DNA from: Candidatus Methylomirabilota bacterium
Lineage (GTDB): Bacteria > Methylomirabilota > Methylomirabilia > Methylomirabilales > Methylomirabilaceae
Direction of reading: 5' to 3'
Assembly (NCBI GenBank): GCA_016207095.1
Contig: JACQQF010000046.1
Span: 1-64,000 of the forward strand
Length of the DNA stretch: 64,000 nucleotides
Made by a program: the position numbers and the translations under genes. The notes below the pieces were generated by a model. The model was not told the DNA's origin and did not search any database. It saw nothing but the letters and a program-made list of their open reading frames with translations. Positions 11,143 through 20,927 of this stretch are shown in pieces (the stretch's first letter is position 1; each line of letters begins with the position of its first letter).

Positions 11143-12297
11143 ATGTCGGGGCACTGGATTGTCGGCCTTCGCGGGCGAAAGGCTGCGTGGGCGCTGTGGG
11201 CGCTCGTGCTGCTGGCCTTCACGGGGGTGACCATCGCAAGACCAGAGATGCGTTCAGTGACGTCGGTCTATCGGGAGGCGTCGTCCGCCTGGCTCTCTGG
11301 GAAGGATATGTACCCCCAGCGCGACGGCGCGATGAACTACCTGCCGCAGTTCGCCGTCCTGTTTTCGCCCTTTGCCAGCGCGCCCCAGCGGGTAGGTGAT
11401 ACCCTGTGGCGTTTCTTGCAGGTAGGTGTCTATGTGAGCTCAATCCGACGACTGGCAGAGGCGGCCCAGTCAGGCCCAAGAGACCTCTTTTTTCCCATCT
11501 CGATCCTCGCGCTGCCTGCCGCATTGGGAAGCGCAATGAATGGCCAATCGAACATGCTTCTGGCAGGGGCCATGACGCATGCAAGCGTGGAGGTGATCCG
11601 CGGGCGCCAGTGGGCTGTGGCGGCGTGGCTCATCCTTGGCCTGGTGGCCAAACCTATCGCAATTGTCATGATTCTCCTCCTGGCGATTTCGAATCCGGTG
11701 ATGATTCCGTGGTTCCTTGGCGGGATGGCCCTGGCTGCGGCTGCGCCGTTGCTCGTTGATTCGTGGCCCTCCGTAGCGGGGCAATACACGTCCTGGTACC
11801 GGCAACTCACCGTGGTTGGCGTGAGCCAGGAGCATCGCTTTGATGACATCAGCGGTCTGCTGCGGACGTTGAATGTGCACCTCCCGATCAAGGTCTCGTA
11901 TTATGTGCGACTCCTCGCGGCTGGGCTCACGCCGGCATTATGGTTGGTCTGGGCACGGCGACTGAGGCAACCAGATTACGCGATCGCGCTCCTGGGCTTG
12001 TCGGCTGCCTATCTGATGCTGTTTAACCCGCGGACAGAATCGAACAGCTACGTCATCCTTTCCCCCGCGATCGCGGTCATGGCGGCACGCCTGTTGCTCG
12101 TGGAAGGCCGCCGGGTGGGATGGCTGCTGGTGGGCTTGGCAGTCGCCCTGGGGAACGCTTCCTACGGCGATCCGATCTGGCCGCTGACCAAACTGTGGCT
12201 GAAGCCGATGGTCGCACTGACCTTTGCGGGGTTTTTGATTTACGATTGTGCTTGCCGGAGGCGAGAGAGCGGTGTGGCACGCCCCGCCTCTAACTGA
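11143..12297 (+). CDS. Membrane mannosyl/glycosyltransferase, GT87 (DUF2029) type
   Basis: A 384-residue integral membrane protein with about ten hydrophobic segments. The early periplasmic loop ([20 protein letters not shown] followed by [10 protein letters not shown]) and the late [13 protein letters not shown] correspond to the polyprenol-phosphate-sugar-dependent GT87/DUF2029 family, relatives of mycobacterial PimE. It would transfer a sugar from a lipid carrier outside the inner membrane. A polyprenol-P-mannose synthase exists at 25676-26386. Function is inferred from fold only. Confidence 0.7.
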   Translation: MSGHWIVGLRGRKAAWALWALVLLAFTGVTIARPEMRSVTSVYREASSAWLSGKDMYPQRDGAMNYLPQFAVLFSPFASAPQRVGDTLWRFLQVGVYVSSIRRLAEAAQSGPRDLFFPISILALPAALGSAMNGQSNMLLAGAMTHASVEVIRGRQWAVAAWLILGLVAKPIAIVMILLLAISNPVMIPWFLGGMALAAAAPLLVDSWPSVAGQYTSWYRQLTVVGVSQEHRFDDISGLLRTLNVHLPIKVSYYVRLLAAGLTPALWLVWARRLRQPDYAIALLGLSAAYLMLFNPRTESNSYVILSPAIAVMAARLLLVEGRRVGWLLVGLAVALGNASYGDPIWPLTKLWLKPMVALTFAGFLIYDCACRRRESGVARPASN

Positions 12298-12379
12298 TTT
12301 CTGGGTTAGAAGCCGGGGGTTAGATGATGCATTCAGGCGTTCAACTTCCCGGCCTTCGATCCCCGGGATCTCGAACCCA

Positions 12380-13216
12380 ATGAGAATGACCAAACAGGTA
12401 CGGATCGGCGAACTGACTGTTGGCGGGGGAGCACCGCTTCTCTTGGTGGCCGGCCCTTGCGTGATTGAGAGCGAGGACCATCTGCTCAGGACCTGTGAGG
12501 CGATCAAGGTGATTTGCGATGGCGAAGGGGTTCCCCTCATCCTCAAGTCGTCCTACGACAAGGCCAACCGATCCTCCGATCGGTCGTTCCGTGGTCCCGG
12601 CCTCAGGGAGGGGCTCCGCATCCTCCAGCGTGTGAAGGAGAAACTGGGGGTTCCTGTTCTTTCCGATGTCCACGAGGTGGCTCAGGTGTCCGCTGCGGCC
12701 GAGGTGCTGGACGTCATCCAGATCCCGGCGTTCCTATGTCGCCAGACCGACCTCCTCCTGGCCGCCGCCCGTACCGGCAAGCCCGTCAATGTCAAGAAGG
12801 GGCAATTCCTGTCGCCGTGGGATGCACGCAACATCGTCGAGAAGCTCAGGTCTGCAGGAACCGAGCAGATCGTGTTGACAGAACGTGGAACGAGCTTCGG
12901 ATACAACAACCTGGTGGTGGATTTCCGATCACTTCCGGTCATGCGCGGCTTTGGCTATCCGGTCCTCTTCGATGCCACCCACAGCCTGCAGTTGCCCGGT
13001 GGCGCTGGCCACGCCTCGGCAGGACAGTCCGAGTTCATCCCATACCTCGTCCGCGCCGCCGTGGCGGCGGGGGTCGACGGCCTCTTCATGGAGGTCCATC
13101 CTGAGCCGGCGAACGCGCCGAGCGACGGGCCAAACATGCTTCGGCTCGATGCGCTGCAGGGGCTCCTGCGGCAATTGGTTGGGATTCAGCGGGCTGTGGC
13201 GCCGTACATCAGATGA
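12380..13216 (+). CDS. kdsA: 3-deoxy-8-phosphooctulonate synthase (Kdo-8-P synthase)
   Basis: Condenses arabinose-5-phosphate (made by KdsD, 21986) with PEP to Kdo-8-phosphate; 278 residues. Motifs: [57 protein letters not shown] and [17 protein letters not shown]. The cysteine in AGPC (residue 27) is at the position that separates metal-dependent class II enzymes (Cys, as in Aquifex) from class I (Asn, as in E. coli), so this is predicted to need a divalent metal. ATG 12380 is chosen; longer frames upstream have no family support. Confidence 0.95.
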   Translation: MRMTKQVRIGELTVGGGAPLLLVAGPCVIESEDHLLRTCEAIKVICDGEGVPLILKSSYDKANRSSDRSFRGPGLREGLRILQRVKEKLGVPVLSDVHEVAQVSAAAEVLDVIQIPAFLCRQTDLLLAAARTGKPVNVKKGQFLSPWDARNIVEKLRSAGTEQIVLTERGTSFGYNNLVVDFRSLPVMRGFGYPVLFDATHSLQLPGGAGHASAGQSEFIPYLVRAAVAAGVDGLFMEVHPEPANAPSDGPNMLRLDALQGLLRQLVGIQRAVAPYIR

Positions 13217-13218
13217 AC

Positions 13219-13297
13219 GGTGCGGGGTGCGAAGTGCTAGGTGCAACGTAAGTGAGGCTCCGTACCTCGGACCTCGCACATCGCACGTCGGACTCGG
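13219..13297 (+). repeat. Word-repeat hairpin, GTGCGGGGTGCGAAGTGC type, between kdsA and msbA
   Basis: GGTGCGGGGTGCGAAGTGCT is mirrored by TACCTCGGACCTCGCACATC and following bases. It fills nearly the whole kdsA-msbA gap. Confidence 0.7.
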
Positions 13298-13304
13298 CAT
13301 AGGC

Positions 13305-15131
13305 ATGCAGACCCCGTTCCAACAATTTGTCCGCCTCCTGGGATACGCTGCGCCCTATCGGGCGCGCATCATCCTTGCCATCTCATGTCTCTTCCTCATC
13401 GCCATCCTCAACGCCGTCTCCATCGGGTCGCTCCAGCCGATCTTCGACGGCCTCTTTGCCAGCGAGGGAAGCGGGTCCGGGATCAGCCTCCCGGGCCCGG
13501 TCAGAGCGGCGCTGGGCAACCGGCTGGTCCAGCTCCAGGAGTTCCTCCAAGCTCATCGAATCAGCGTCCTCACCTTCATCGGTGCCGCTCTCTTCCTGGT
13601 CTTCCTGGCCAAGGGCGCGCTGAGCTATCTTCAACAGCTCCAGATGCGGTACGTTTCGGAGCGAGTCCAGAGGGACATCCGGAACGACCTGTACGCGCAC
13701 CTGCAGACCCTGTCACTTGGTTTCTTCAGCCGACGCTCTACGGGCGAGATCATGTCCCGTCTCACTTCGGATATTGAGAGCCTTGGCGAGGCTTCGACTG
13801 AGCTCTTCCGAAACGCCCTCAGAGAGCCGCTCAACATCGTCGGACTCATCGCGTTGCTCTTCCTGATCAAGTGGCAGCTCGCGGTCCTTTCCCTTCTCGT
13901 CCTGCCCGTTGCCATCCTCCCGATTCTGAAGTTCGGGGCAAAGATCCGTCGGAGGGGAACTCGGGTCCAGGAGCGGCGCGCCGAGCTGAGTACGATCCTG
14001 CAGGAGACCATCTCTGGCGTCAGGATCGTGAAGGCCTTCGGCATGGAGGAGTACGAGAAGAGACGGTACTGGGAGGCAAGCGACAGGGTCTTCAATGCTC
14101 TCATGCGGATCGTCAAGGTTGACGCGCTTACCTCGCCTGTGCTGGAGGTCCTCGGTTCCGTGGGGATCGTCGTCGCCGTTTGGGTGGGCGGCTATCTGGT
14201 CTTCTCGAAGAGCCTCACCCCAGGGGCCTTCATGGCCTTCCTCGGGGCGCTGGCGTCGCTCTATCAACCCGTGAAGCGGATCAGCCAGACCAATAATAAC
14301 ATCCAACGGGGGATGGCTGGCGTGAAGAGAGTCTTCGAGCTGATGGACGCCCAGCCTGAGGTGGCCGAGCGGCCCGACGCCATGACGCTAGGGCGAATGC
14401 AGGAGGCGGTGGGGTTCCACAGCGTCTCCTTCGCCTACGAGCCTGATCGGCTTGTGCTCCAGGGAGTGAGTTTCACCGCAAAGCTGAGCGAGATCGTGGC
14501 CATCGTCGGCAGCAGCGGCGCTGGCAAGACCACCCTGGTCAACCTCATCCCTCGATTCTACGACCCAACCTCGGGGTCCATAACCATCGACGGAGTCGAT
14601 ATCAGCCGGGTGACCACCCGGTCACTAAGGGAGCAAATGGGGATCGTCACTCAGGACACGATCCTCTTCGACGACACCGTCTTCAACAACATCGCGTACG
14701 GCCAGCGTGAGGTCTCCCCGGACAAGGTCATAAACGCAGCCAGGATCGCCAATGCCGAGGAATTCATCCACGCGCTCTCAGAGGGATACGCCACCAGAAT
14801 CGGCGAGCGGGGTGTGCGCCTCTCGGGTGGCCAAAAACAGCGGATCGCTATCGCCAGGGCCATCCTCAAGAACCCGCCCATCCTGATCCTTGACGAGGCG
14901 ACCTCGGCCCTCGATGCGGAGTCGGAGCGGCTGGTTCAGGAAGCCCTCGATCGGCTCATGCAGAACCGGACCACCTTCGTGATCGCGCACCGACTCTCCA
15001 CCATCATCCGGGCCGATAAGATCCTGGTACTGGACGGCGGATGCCTCGTCGAGCAGGGGACCCATGCCGAGCTGATCGGGCGCGGCGGCGTCTATGGTCG
15101 ACTTTACGAGACATCGTATCGTGGGGCATGA
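13305..15131 (+). CDS. msbA: Lipid A / LPS export ABC transporter, permease-ATPase fusion
   Basis: A 608-residue half-transporter that would flip core-lipid A (or a lipid-linked glycan) across the inner membrane. Six N-terminal membrane helices span about residues 15-310. The nucleotide-binding domain has Walker A GSSGAGKTT near 403, the Q-loop VTQDTILFDDTVFNNIAYG, signature LSGGQKQR near 508 and Walker B ILILDEATSALD. ATG 13305 is used. The MsbA name follows family resemblance and the flanking kdsA and core glycosyltransferases; related exporters look alike. Confidence 0.88.
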   Translation: MQTPFQQFVRLLGYAAPYRARIILAISCLFLIAILNAVSIGSLQPIFDGLFASEGSGSGISLPGPVRAALGNRLVQLQEFLQAHRISVLTFIGAALFLVFLAKGALSYLQQLQMRYVSERVQRDIRNDLYAHLQTLSLGFFSRRSTGEIMSRLTSDIESLGEASTELFRNALREPLNIVGLIALLFLIKWQLAVLSLLVLPVAILPILKFGAKIRRRGTRVQERRAELSTILQETISGVRIVKAFGMEEYEKRRYWEASDRVFNALMRIVKVDALTSPVLEVLGSVGIVVAVWVGGYLVFSKSLTPGAFMAFLGALASLYQPVKRISQTNNNIQRGMAGVKRVFELMDAQPEVAERPDAMTLGRMQEAVGFHSVSFAYEPDRLVLQGVSFTAKLSEIVAIVGSSGAGKTTLVNLIPRFYDPTSGSITIDGVDISRVTTRSLREQMGIVTQDTILFDDTVFNNIAYGQREVSPDKVINAARIANAEEFIHALSEGYATRIGERGVRLSGGQKQRIAIARAILKNPPILILDEATSALDAESERLVQEALDRLMQNRTTFVIAHRLSTIIRADKILVLDGGCLVEQGTHAELIGRGGVYGRLYETSYRGA

Positions 15132-15137
15132 ACCGGG

Positions 15138-15938
15138 ATGGCTGAGCTCACGGCGACCGTTATCACCTACAACGAGGAAGAGAATATCCGGCAGTGCTTG
15201 GAAAGCCTCGCGTGGGTGAAAGAGATCGTGGTCGTTGACTCGGGCAGTCGTGATCGCACCACGGAGATCTGCCGGGCCTTTACCGACAAGGTTGTTATCA
15301 ACCCATGGCCGGGACACTTCGAGCAGAAGAATTACGCGGTCTCGTTGGCCTCCCATGATTGGATTCTGAGCATCGATGCCGACGAACGGGTCCCGGAGGA
15401 GTTGCGGCAGGCCATCGAGCGTGAGATGTCGGCGCCTCGTCATGACGGATACTGGATCTCGCGTAGGAATTACTTCCTGGGTCGGTGGATGAAGCACGGT
15501 GGGTGGTACCCCGACCGGGTCCTGCGGCTGTTTGACCGACGCAAGGGACGATTCGGCGGGGTGAACCCTCACGATCGGGTCATGATCCGGGATGGCTCCG
15601 TGGGCCTCATTCGTGGTTATCTGAACCATCTGACCTATAACGACTTCTCGCAGTATATCCGGAAGCAGAACTGGTATACGGGGATCTCGGCGGTGGAACA
15701 GGTGAAGCGTGGGCGACGGCCAGGATCGATCACCGCTGGGGAACTGGTATTGCGCCCCCTGGCCAAGTTCGTCCAGGCCTATGTCCTCAAGGGAGGCTTC
15801 CTGGACGGGTTTCATGGATTGATCGCAGCGGTCGGTGCCTCCTATTTTAACTTTATCAAGTACGCGAAGGTCTGGGAACAGGGGCTCCAGGGGGAGCTGG
15901 TGCCGGGGCCTGGAAAGCCATGGCGCCCCCATCGATAA
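15138..15938 (+). CDS. Glycosyltransferase family 2, LPS core type (WaaE/KdtX-like)
   Basis: A 266-residue GT-A enzyme. ATVITYNEEENIRQCLESL at residues 6-24, VVDSGSRDRTTEI, the DxD motif SIDADERVPEEL near 75-86, and the tail YAKVWEQGLQ match the WaaE-like core glucosyltransferases. It starts 6 bases after msbA and overlaps the next gene by 19 bases. Sugar and linkage are not determinable here. The third transferase of the series (16776) is a paralogue with the same motif order. Confidence 0.85.
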   Translation: MAELTATVITYNEEENIRQCLESLAWVKEIVVVDSGSRDRTTEICRAFTDKVVINPWPGHFEQKNYAVSLASHDWILSIDADERVPEELRQAIEREMSAPRHDGYWISRRNYFLGRWMKHGGWYPDRVLRLFDRRKGRFGGVNPHDRVMIRDGSVGLIRGYLNHLTYNDFSQYIRKQNWYTGISAVEQVKRGRRPGSITAGELVLRPLAKFVQAYVLKGGFLDGFHGLIAAVGASYFNFIKYAKVWEQGLQGELVPGPGKPWRPHR

Positions 15939-16771
15939 GCGGTTTCACCTTCTGTCGGAACGCCGTCGTCTTCGATTACCCCATCGTCGAGTCGATTCGC
16001 TCGATCCTCCCAATCGTCAATGAATACGTGGTGAACGTGGGGCGATCTGAAGACCAAACGCTCGACCTCATCCGATCCGTTCGGGATCCGAAAATCAGGA
16101 TTTTCGAGACCGAATGGGACGAAACCCTAAGGCGCGATGGCCTGATCTTCTCTCAGCAGACTAACCTGGCCTTAGCCCAGTGCAAAGGCGACTGGGCCTT
16201 CTACCTCCAGGCGGACGAGGTGGTACATGAGGACGATCTCGGCAAGGTATTGAAGTCTCTGGAGCATGTTCACCCCAGGCGCGATGTCCTCGGCCTGCTG
16301 TTCCGCTACCTACATTTCAAGGGTGATTACCGGTCGATCGATCCCTGGTCCTACCATTGGGAGGTCCGCCTTGTACGCAACGATGGGCGGCTGCGGTCGA
16401 TTGGCGACGCCTGCGGGTTCGGTCCCGTTGACGATCCCAGTGCGCGGAATCTCAAGGACGGGCCCCGCCGGCGCCTGGGAAGGTCTGGCGCCCGGATCTT
16501 TCATTACGGCCATGTCAAGGACCCGGCCGTTTTGGTCCGGAAGAAGCGTTACCAAGCTTCGAGGCAGGTGGTCCCGGAGTCGGAGCGGCGAATGCTGGAC
16601 CGTGAAGCTTGGGAGTTCGAGACCTATGACATCCTCAGGGAATTCAGGGGAACGCATCCGGCGGTCATGGTTGGACGCGTCTCGCGGAGTACTCGCCTTC
16701 GGCCCAGGAGAAACCGGTGGCTGAACTGGCGCTTCTACAGGGAGGTCTTCGCTCATGGTTTCAAGGGGTGA
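15920..16771 (+). CDS. Glycosyltransferase family 2
   Basis: A 283-residue GT-A protein: SGFTFCRNAVVFDYPIVESI at the start, an ADEVVHEDDL acidic motif near residue 94 in place of the usual DxD, and a basic C-terminus. The divergent FYLQADEVVHEDD site resembles a group of family-2 enzymes often found in LPS loci. It overlaps the upstream gene by 19 bases. Substrate unknown. Confidence 0.75.
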   Translation: MAPPSISGFTFCRNAVVFDYPIVESIRSILPIVNEYVVNVGRSEDQTLDLIRSVRDPKIRIFETEWDETLRRDGLIFSQQTNLALAQCKGDWAFYLQADEVVHEDDLGKVLKSLEHVHPRRDVLGLLFRYLHFKGDYRSIDPWSYHWEVRLVRNDGRLRSIGDACGFGPVDDPSARNLKDGPRRRLGRSGARIFHYGHVKDPAVLVRKKRYQASRQVVPESERRMLDREAWEFETYDILREFRGTHPAVMVGRVSRSTRLRPRRNRWLNWRFYREVFAHGFKG

Positions 16772-16775
16772 CGGG

Positions 16776-17537
16776 ATGACATTGTCAGTGCTCGTCATCG
16801 CCCAAAATGAAGCGGGGAGCATTCGGCAGTGTCTCGAAAGCGTGACCTGGGCTGATGAGATTGTGGTGGTGGATGCCCTGAGTGAAGACGGCACGGTGGA
16901 GGTCAGCCGGCAATTTACGGACAAGGTCTACTTGAGTGCCTGGCGCGGTGCTCCTGAGCAACGGAACTTCGGTCTCGAACGGACGACCGGGAAATGGGTG
17001 CTGATCCTTGACGCCGACGAGCGGGTGACGCCAGAGGTCAAAGAGGAGATTCTGGAGTGCATCGCGCGGGCAGATCAGGATGGGGTGGTGGCCTACCAGA
17101 TTCCCCGGAAGAACTATTTCTCTGGCCGGTGGCTACGCTGGGGTGGGGCGTTTCCCGACCTGCAGTGGAGTCTCTTCAAGTGGGGCTTCATGCGGTATGG
17201 GGAGACGACCGTAGATACGCCGATCATCGGGGGAGCGAGCGCAATCATGCGGAGTCCGATGGATCACCTCACCGACCAGACCATTCACCACCACCTCAAG
17301 AAGCTCGACGTCGAAACCGCCTTCAAGGCACGAGAGACTGTTGCCTGGCGCAGTCGGGTCGGTTGGTCAGATGTGGTCCTGAGGCCCCTGGCCGCCTTCC
17401 TGAAGATCTATCTCCTAAAGCAGGGATTTCGAGATGGCCTCCACGGATTGGTCTATGCCGCTCTTTGTAGCTTCCATACGTTCGCCCGCTACGCCAAGAC
17501 TTGGGAGGCGCTCACGCGGCCGGAGTCGGCCCGATGA
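16776..17537 (+). CDS. Glycosyltransferase family 2, LPS core type
   Basis: A 253-residue paralogue of the gene at 15138: VLVIAQNEAGSIRQCLESVT, VVVDALSEDGTVE, LILDADERVTPEV and a similar RKNYFSGRWLRWGG segment. I used ATG 16776 with AAGGGG ahead; ATG 16755 inside the preceding gene is possible. It overlaps the ligase gene by ATGA. It probably adds a core or O-unit sugar. Confidence 0.83.
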   Translation: MTLSVLVIAQNEAGSIRQCLESVTWADEIVVVDALSEDGTVEVSRQFTDKVYLSAWRGAPEQRNFGLERTTGKWVLILDADERVTPEVKEEILECIARADQDGVVAYQIPRKNYFSGRWLRWGGAFPDLQWSLFKWGFMRYGETTVDTPIIGGASAIMRSPMDHLTDQTIHHHLKKLDVETAFKARETVAWRSRVGWSDVVLRPLAAFLKIYLLKQGFRDGLHGLVYAALCSFHTFARYAKTWEALTRPESAR

Positions 17538-18802
17538 TCTGCGGCGGATCCGAGGGGGTGGGAGCCAGGGAGACGCAGCGCGACCCCCCCAAGATCGAAG
17601 GTCCAGAAGCCGGCTGGCTGGAGACGGTCCTGGCAGCCGCCATTATGGCCACGGTCTTTTTCCTCCCGATCTCTGAAGGGCTGAAGAACATCAGCTACGG
17701 CATTGCACTAGCGTGCTTTCTTGGGATGCTTTTCTGGAAGGACCCCGGCTGCTGGTCGATCCCGCCCGTCGGACGAGCGTTTCTGCTGTTCTTGGGCCTG
17801 GCGGTCCTGAGCGCGGCAACCTCTGCGTTTCCACGGAAGGCGTTCAGCGGGGCGTGGGAGGTGTTCCGCTACACGAGCTTCTTCTTCATCGTCCGCCGAG
17901 GGATTCGACGACCCGAGCAAGCGATTGCGGTTCTGTGGGCATCGGTGGCGGGGATCGGCGTGGCAGCCGCCGTGGTGCTGTACCACTATTTCATCGCCGG
18001 GATGGAGCGCTTCTCCATGCTTTCCCTCGGTGGAAAGAACGGGGCTGCCGAGTACGTCGTCATGATGCTCGCGCTCATGATCGGGATGTTCATAGAGCGT
18101 GAGGGCTCGAGGAAGGCTCGCATCTACCTTGGGATCGCCATGGGGGCAAACGTGCTGGTGCTCGGGGTGAGCAACGCAAGGACGATGTGGGGAGGTTTCC
18201 TAGCAGTTGCACTCTTCCTGTGGGTCTGGCGACGAAGCTGGGCCATTGCCGCGGCAGGTGGCCTCCTGTTGGCCATCGTCCTCGGCTTGGTCCTCGTACG
18301 GCCGGATATCTCCCAACGGACGGTGGCCTTGGCCAGGCCGGAGACCTACCTCGACTTCAACGAGCGGCGGGAGATATGGCGGGGGGCGCTCCGGATGTGG
18401 CAAGACCATTTCTGGCTTGGTATCGGGCCGAGGACTTTCAAAGTGAGCGACGACCTCTCGCTGGATGCGAACCGACGACGGTACGCGATCCCTGCGTCGG
18501 CCGGGCAGGCACACAACATGTGGCTGCAGGTCGCGGCTGAGATGGGAACACTTGGTCTCCTGGCCCTGGTCACCTGGATCGTTGCTGTGGCCGGCTTACT
18601 GATCCGGACGAGGAGGTCCCTCCGAGGATGGCCGTACGGGGCACTCTGGGCAGGCGTGGCCGCGAGTTTGCTCGCCATCCTCATTGCCGGGATCACTGAG
18701 CCCGGTATCGGATACGAACACTCAATGCTCTTTAACGGACTCGTTGGAATGGTGGTGGCAGCCGGTGAAGGGGTTGGCAGGAGTTCGATTGAAACGGCCT
18801 GA
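17534..18802 (+). CDS. O-antigen ligase/polymerase family membrane protein (WaaL/Wzy-like)
   Basis: A roughly 422-residue protein with ten or more membrane segments and the family's large periplasmic loop near residues 265-345. That loop begins DFNERREIWRGALRMWQDHF, continues WLGIGPRTF, and ends with AGQAHNMWLQVAAEMGTLGL, whose His is the conserved residue of the Wzy_C domain. It would join O-antigen to lipid A-core, or polymerise repeat units; sequence alone does not separate WaaL from Wzy. ATGA coupling with the upstream transferase supports the start. Confidence 0.85.
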   Translation: MICGGSEGVGARETQRDPPKIEGPEAGWLETVLAAAIMATVFFLPISEGLKNISYGIALACFLGMLFWKDPGCWSIPPVGRAFLLFLGLAVLSAATSAFPRKAFSGAWEVFRYTSFFFIVRRGIRRPEQAIAVLWASVAGIGVAAAVVLYHYFIAGMERFSMLSLGGKNGAAEYVVMMLALMIGMFIEREGSRKARIYLGIAMGANVLVLGVSNARTMWGGFLAVALFLWVWRRSWAIAAAGGLLLAIVLGLVLVRPDISQRTVALARPETYLDFNERREIWRGALRMWQDHFWLGIGPRTFKVSDDLSLDANRRRYAIPASAGQAHNMWLQVAAEMGTLGLLALVTWIVAVAGLLIRTRRSLRGWPYGALWAGVAASLLAILIAGITEPGIGYEHSMLFNGLVGMVVAAGEGVGRSSIETA

Positions 18803-19826
18803 CCTGAGCCTTGTGGTGGCTGTCAGGAATCAGCTGTCTCACAACCAACTCTTTCTAGAGTCGCTGGAGGCCCACCGTCGAATCCCGGGTGAACTGATCG
18901 TTGTGGACAACAGCTCGGCCGATGGCTCAACCGAGCTGTACCGCCGGCACGGAGCTGTGGTCATCTCGACAGGCGGGAACCTTTGTTACCCCGAGTCGAT
19001 GAACCTCGGCTTCCAGCGGACCACTGGACAGTTTGTTTGCTTCGTGAACAACGATGTCTACTTCGGGGCCGGTTGGGACGAGGCGATGGTCGAGGCGATG
19101 GAGCGTCACGACCTCGATGTCGCCTGTCCAAGTGGCATGGAGAAGATGCTCACACCGGGGATCACAGAGTACGTGTTTTCGCGCTGGGACGTGCTAAAGC
19201 GGGCCGAAGGCACCGTCCGCGACGTCGAACACCTCCGGCAGATGGTCAGGTCGATGTACGGCCATTGGGGACAGTTTTGTCATGAGATCAGGAGGGCGTT
19301 CTACGGGCAGCTTGTCCCGGGGATAGTGGGGAGCTGCGTCGTCGTTCGTCGGGCGATCATGCACTCCCTGGGCGGGTGGGATCCGCGTGTCCAGTCGGCC
19401 GACTGGGACCTCTACCTGACTGTCAGAGAGCGGGTTGAGCGGAGAAGACATGGGCGGCCGCCGATGGTGGTAGGGTGGGCCTACGTCCACCACTTCATCC
19501 GGGCGACGGTGAAAGGGGGGCGCGTTCCCTTCACGTGCCGGCATCCCCGCCTGGCGGTGGAGGAGAAGTGGGGGCGCGCCGCTGTGCAGCGCATGTGGTC
19601 CGATCCTGAGCAGGTGGCCGATCGTCCCCGTCTGTTCCGTGCTCCTGTGGCTTTCCTGCGTCGCCGCGCCGCGCGGACTCTGGCGAAGGGGCGACGGGCC
19701 ATGGTGTTGGCTCGAACGCGCCTGGTTGGCCCGCCAGGCCCGGAAGAGTTGCTCGCCTTTCTTCGCGCGGAGGCGGCGAAAATGGCATCGGTCGGGGCGC
19801 CGGCGGCTGCGGGGAGACCGCAATGA
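18789..19826 (+). CDS. Glycosyltransferase family 2
   Basis: About 345 residues. PDLSLVVAVRNQLSHNQLFL and VVDNSSADGSTELYRRHGAV, then CFVNNDVYFGAGWDEAMVEA (the NND metal site near residue 86) and GWDPRVQSADWDLYLTVRER give the GT-A fold. No ATG starts the conserved region; I chose TTG 18789 because CAGGAG lies 6 bases upstream and it overlaps the ligase stop by 14 bases. The C-terminal 70 residues are Arg-rich. It is coupled by ATGA to the heptosyltransferase gene. Confidence 0.78.
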   Translation: MKRPDLSLVVAVRNQLSHNQLFLESLEAHRRIPGELIVVDNSSADGSTELYRRHGAVVISTGGNLCYPESMNLGFQRTTGQFVCFVNNDVYFGAGWDEAMVEAMERHDLDVACPSGMEKMLTPGITEYVFSRWDVLKRAEGTVRDVEHLRQMVRSMYGHWGQFCHEIRRAFYGQLVPGIVGSCVVVRRAIMHSLGGWDPRVQSADWDLYLTVRERVERRRHGRPPMVVGWAYVHHFIRATVKGGRVPFTCRHPRLAVEEKWGRAAVQRMWSDPEQVADRPRLFRAPVAFLRRRAARTLAKGRRAMVLARTRLVGPPGPEELLAFLRAEAAKMASVGAPAAAGRPQ

Positions 19827-20899
19827 AGATGCTGCTGCTGGCCATCCGCGCGATGGGAGACGTTGTTTTGACCACGCCGATCTACCGGCTGCTAAAGAAC
19901 GCCTATCCGATGGGGACCCTCGACGTGGTGGTGGAACGCCCCTATGGCGACCTGCTGTTCGGTAACCCGAACCTCGACGCAATCTATGAGGTAGAGCGCA
20001 GCCGGAAAGGGCCCGGGTTTCTCCGCTGGCCGGCCCATATCAAGCTGATCGCTGCCTTACGCCGGCGGCGCTATGACATGGTAGTGGATCTGTTCAGCGG
20101 TCCAAGGAGCGCCATGATGGCCCGCCTCACCGGTGCCCGGTGCCGGATCGGTGAGGACACCCGACGCCGGGGTCGCGGCTTTCTGTACACCCATCCGGTA
20201 CCCGTGAAGCGTGAGGAGGAACACCTGGTGATGCAGAAGCTCCGCTTGATCCGGTCACTCGTGGGCGAGGTAGCAGAGGCGCCCCTCGAGCTGTTCATTC
20301 TGCCGAGGGAGCGGGAGGAGGCAGAGATGCTCCTGCGATCGGCTGGAGCTCGACAGGCGGCTCTCCGGGTCGGCCTCTTTCCGGGTGCTGGTTGGGCCCA
20401 CAAGCGCTGGCCTCCAGAATGCTTCGCGGCCCTTGGGGACATCCTTGCGTCTGAGCGCGCCGCCGATATTTTCCTGCTTGGCGGGGAAAGGGATGTTGCC
20501 GCTTGCGAAGCTGTGGCTGCCCGAATGCATCATTCCCCGGTCCTCGTATGCGAACGTCGTTCACTCAGAGCGACGGCCGCCCTCATTTCGATGATGGACC
20601 TCTTCGTCTCAAACGATACCGGACCGATGCACATGGCAGTGGCGTTGCAGGTGGCGACAGTGGCTCTCTTTGGCCCATCGAACATCCAGAAATATGCGCC
20701 CTGGGGAAATCGGTTTGAGGTCGTCTCCCGGTATCTCCCGTGTAGCCCATGTCCGCAGCACCAGGATACCTGTCACTTGGTTGGCCGTGTCCGACAGGAG
20801 TGCATGCTGGAGATTTCTGTGGAGGAGGTCCTTGGAGCTATCGCTCGTCTGACACCCGCTGCGACTGAAATGAGATGGCCTGCCGAGAAGACCTCTTAG
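19823..20899 (+). CDS. Glycosyltransferase family 9 (ADP-heptose:LPS heptosyltransferase-like)
   Basis: A 358-residue GT-B enzyme that should add heptose to the LPS inner core using ADP-heptose, whose precursor RfaE1 makes. MLLLAIRAMGDVVLTTPIYR at the start, FPGAGWAHKRWPPECFAAL near residue 187, VSNDTGPMHMAVALQVATVA near 264 and GPSNIQKYAPWG are the WaaC/WaaF signature blocks. Four cysteines near the C-terminus (CSPCPQHQDTC, ECM) recall the Cys cluster of many family members. Confidence 0.88.
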   Translation: MKMLLLAIRAMGDVVLTTPIYRLLKNAYPMGTLDVVVERPYGDLLFGNPNLDAIYEVERSRKGPGFLRWPAHIKLIAALRRRRYDMVVDLFSGPRSAMMARLTGARCRIGEDTRRRGRGFLYTHPVPVKREEEHLVMQKLRLIRSLVGEVAEAPLELFILPREREEAEMLLRSAGARQAALRVGLFPGAGWAHKRWPPECFAALGDILASERAADIFLLGGERDVAACEAVAARMHHSPVLVCERRSLRATAALISMMDLFVSNDTGPMHMAVALQVATVALFGPSNIQKYAPWGNRFEVVSRYLPCSPCPQHQDTCHLVGRVRQECMLEISVEEVLGAIARLTPAATEMRWPAEKTS

Positions 20900-20927
20900 A
20901 CGTTGGCATGATGTCTAGGGGGGAGCT

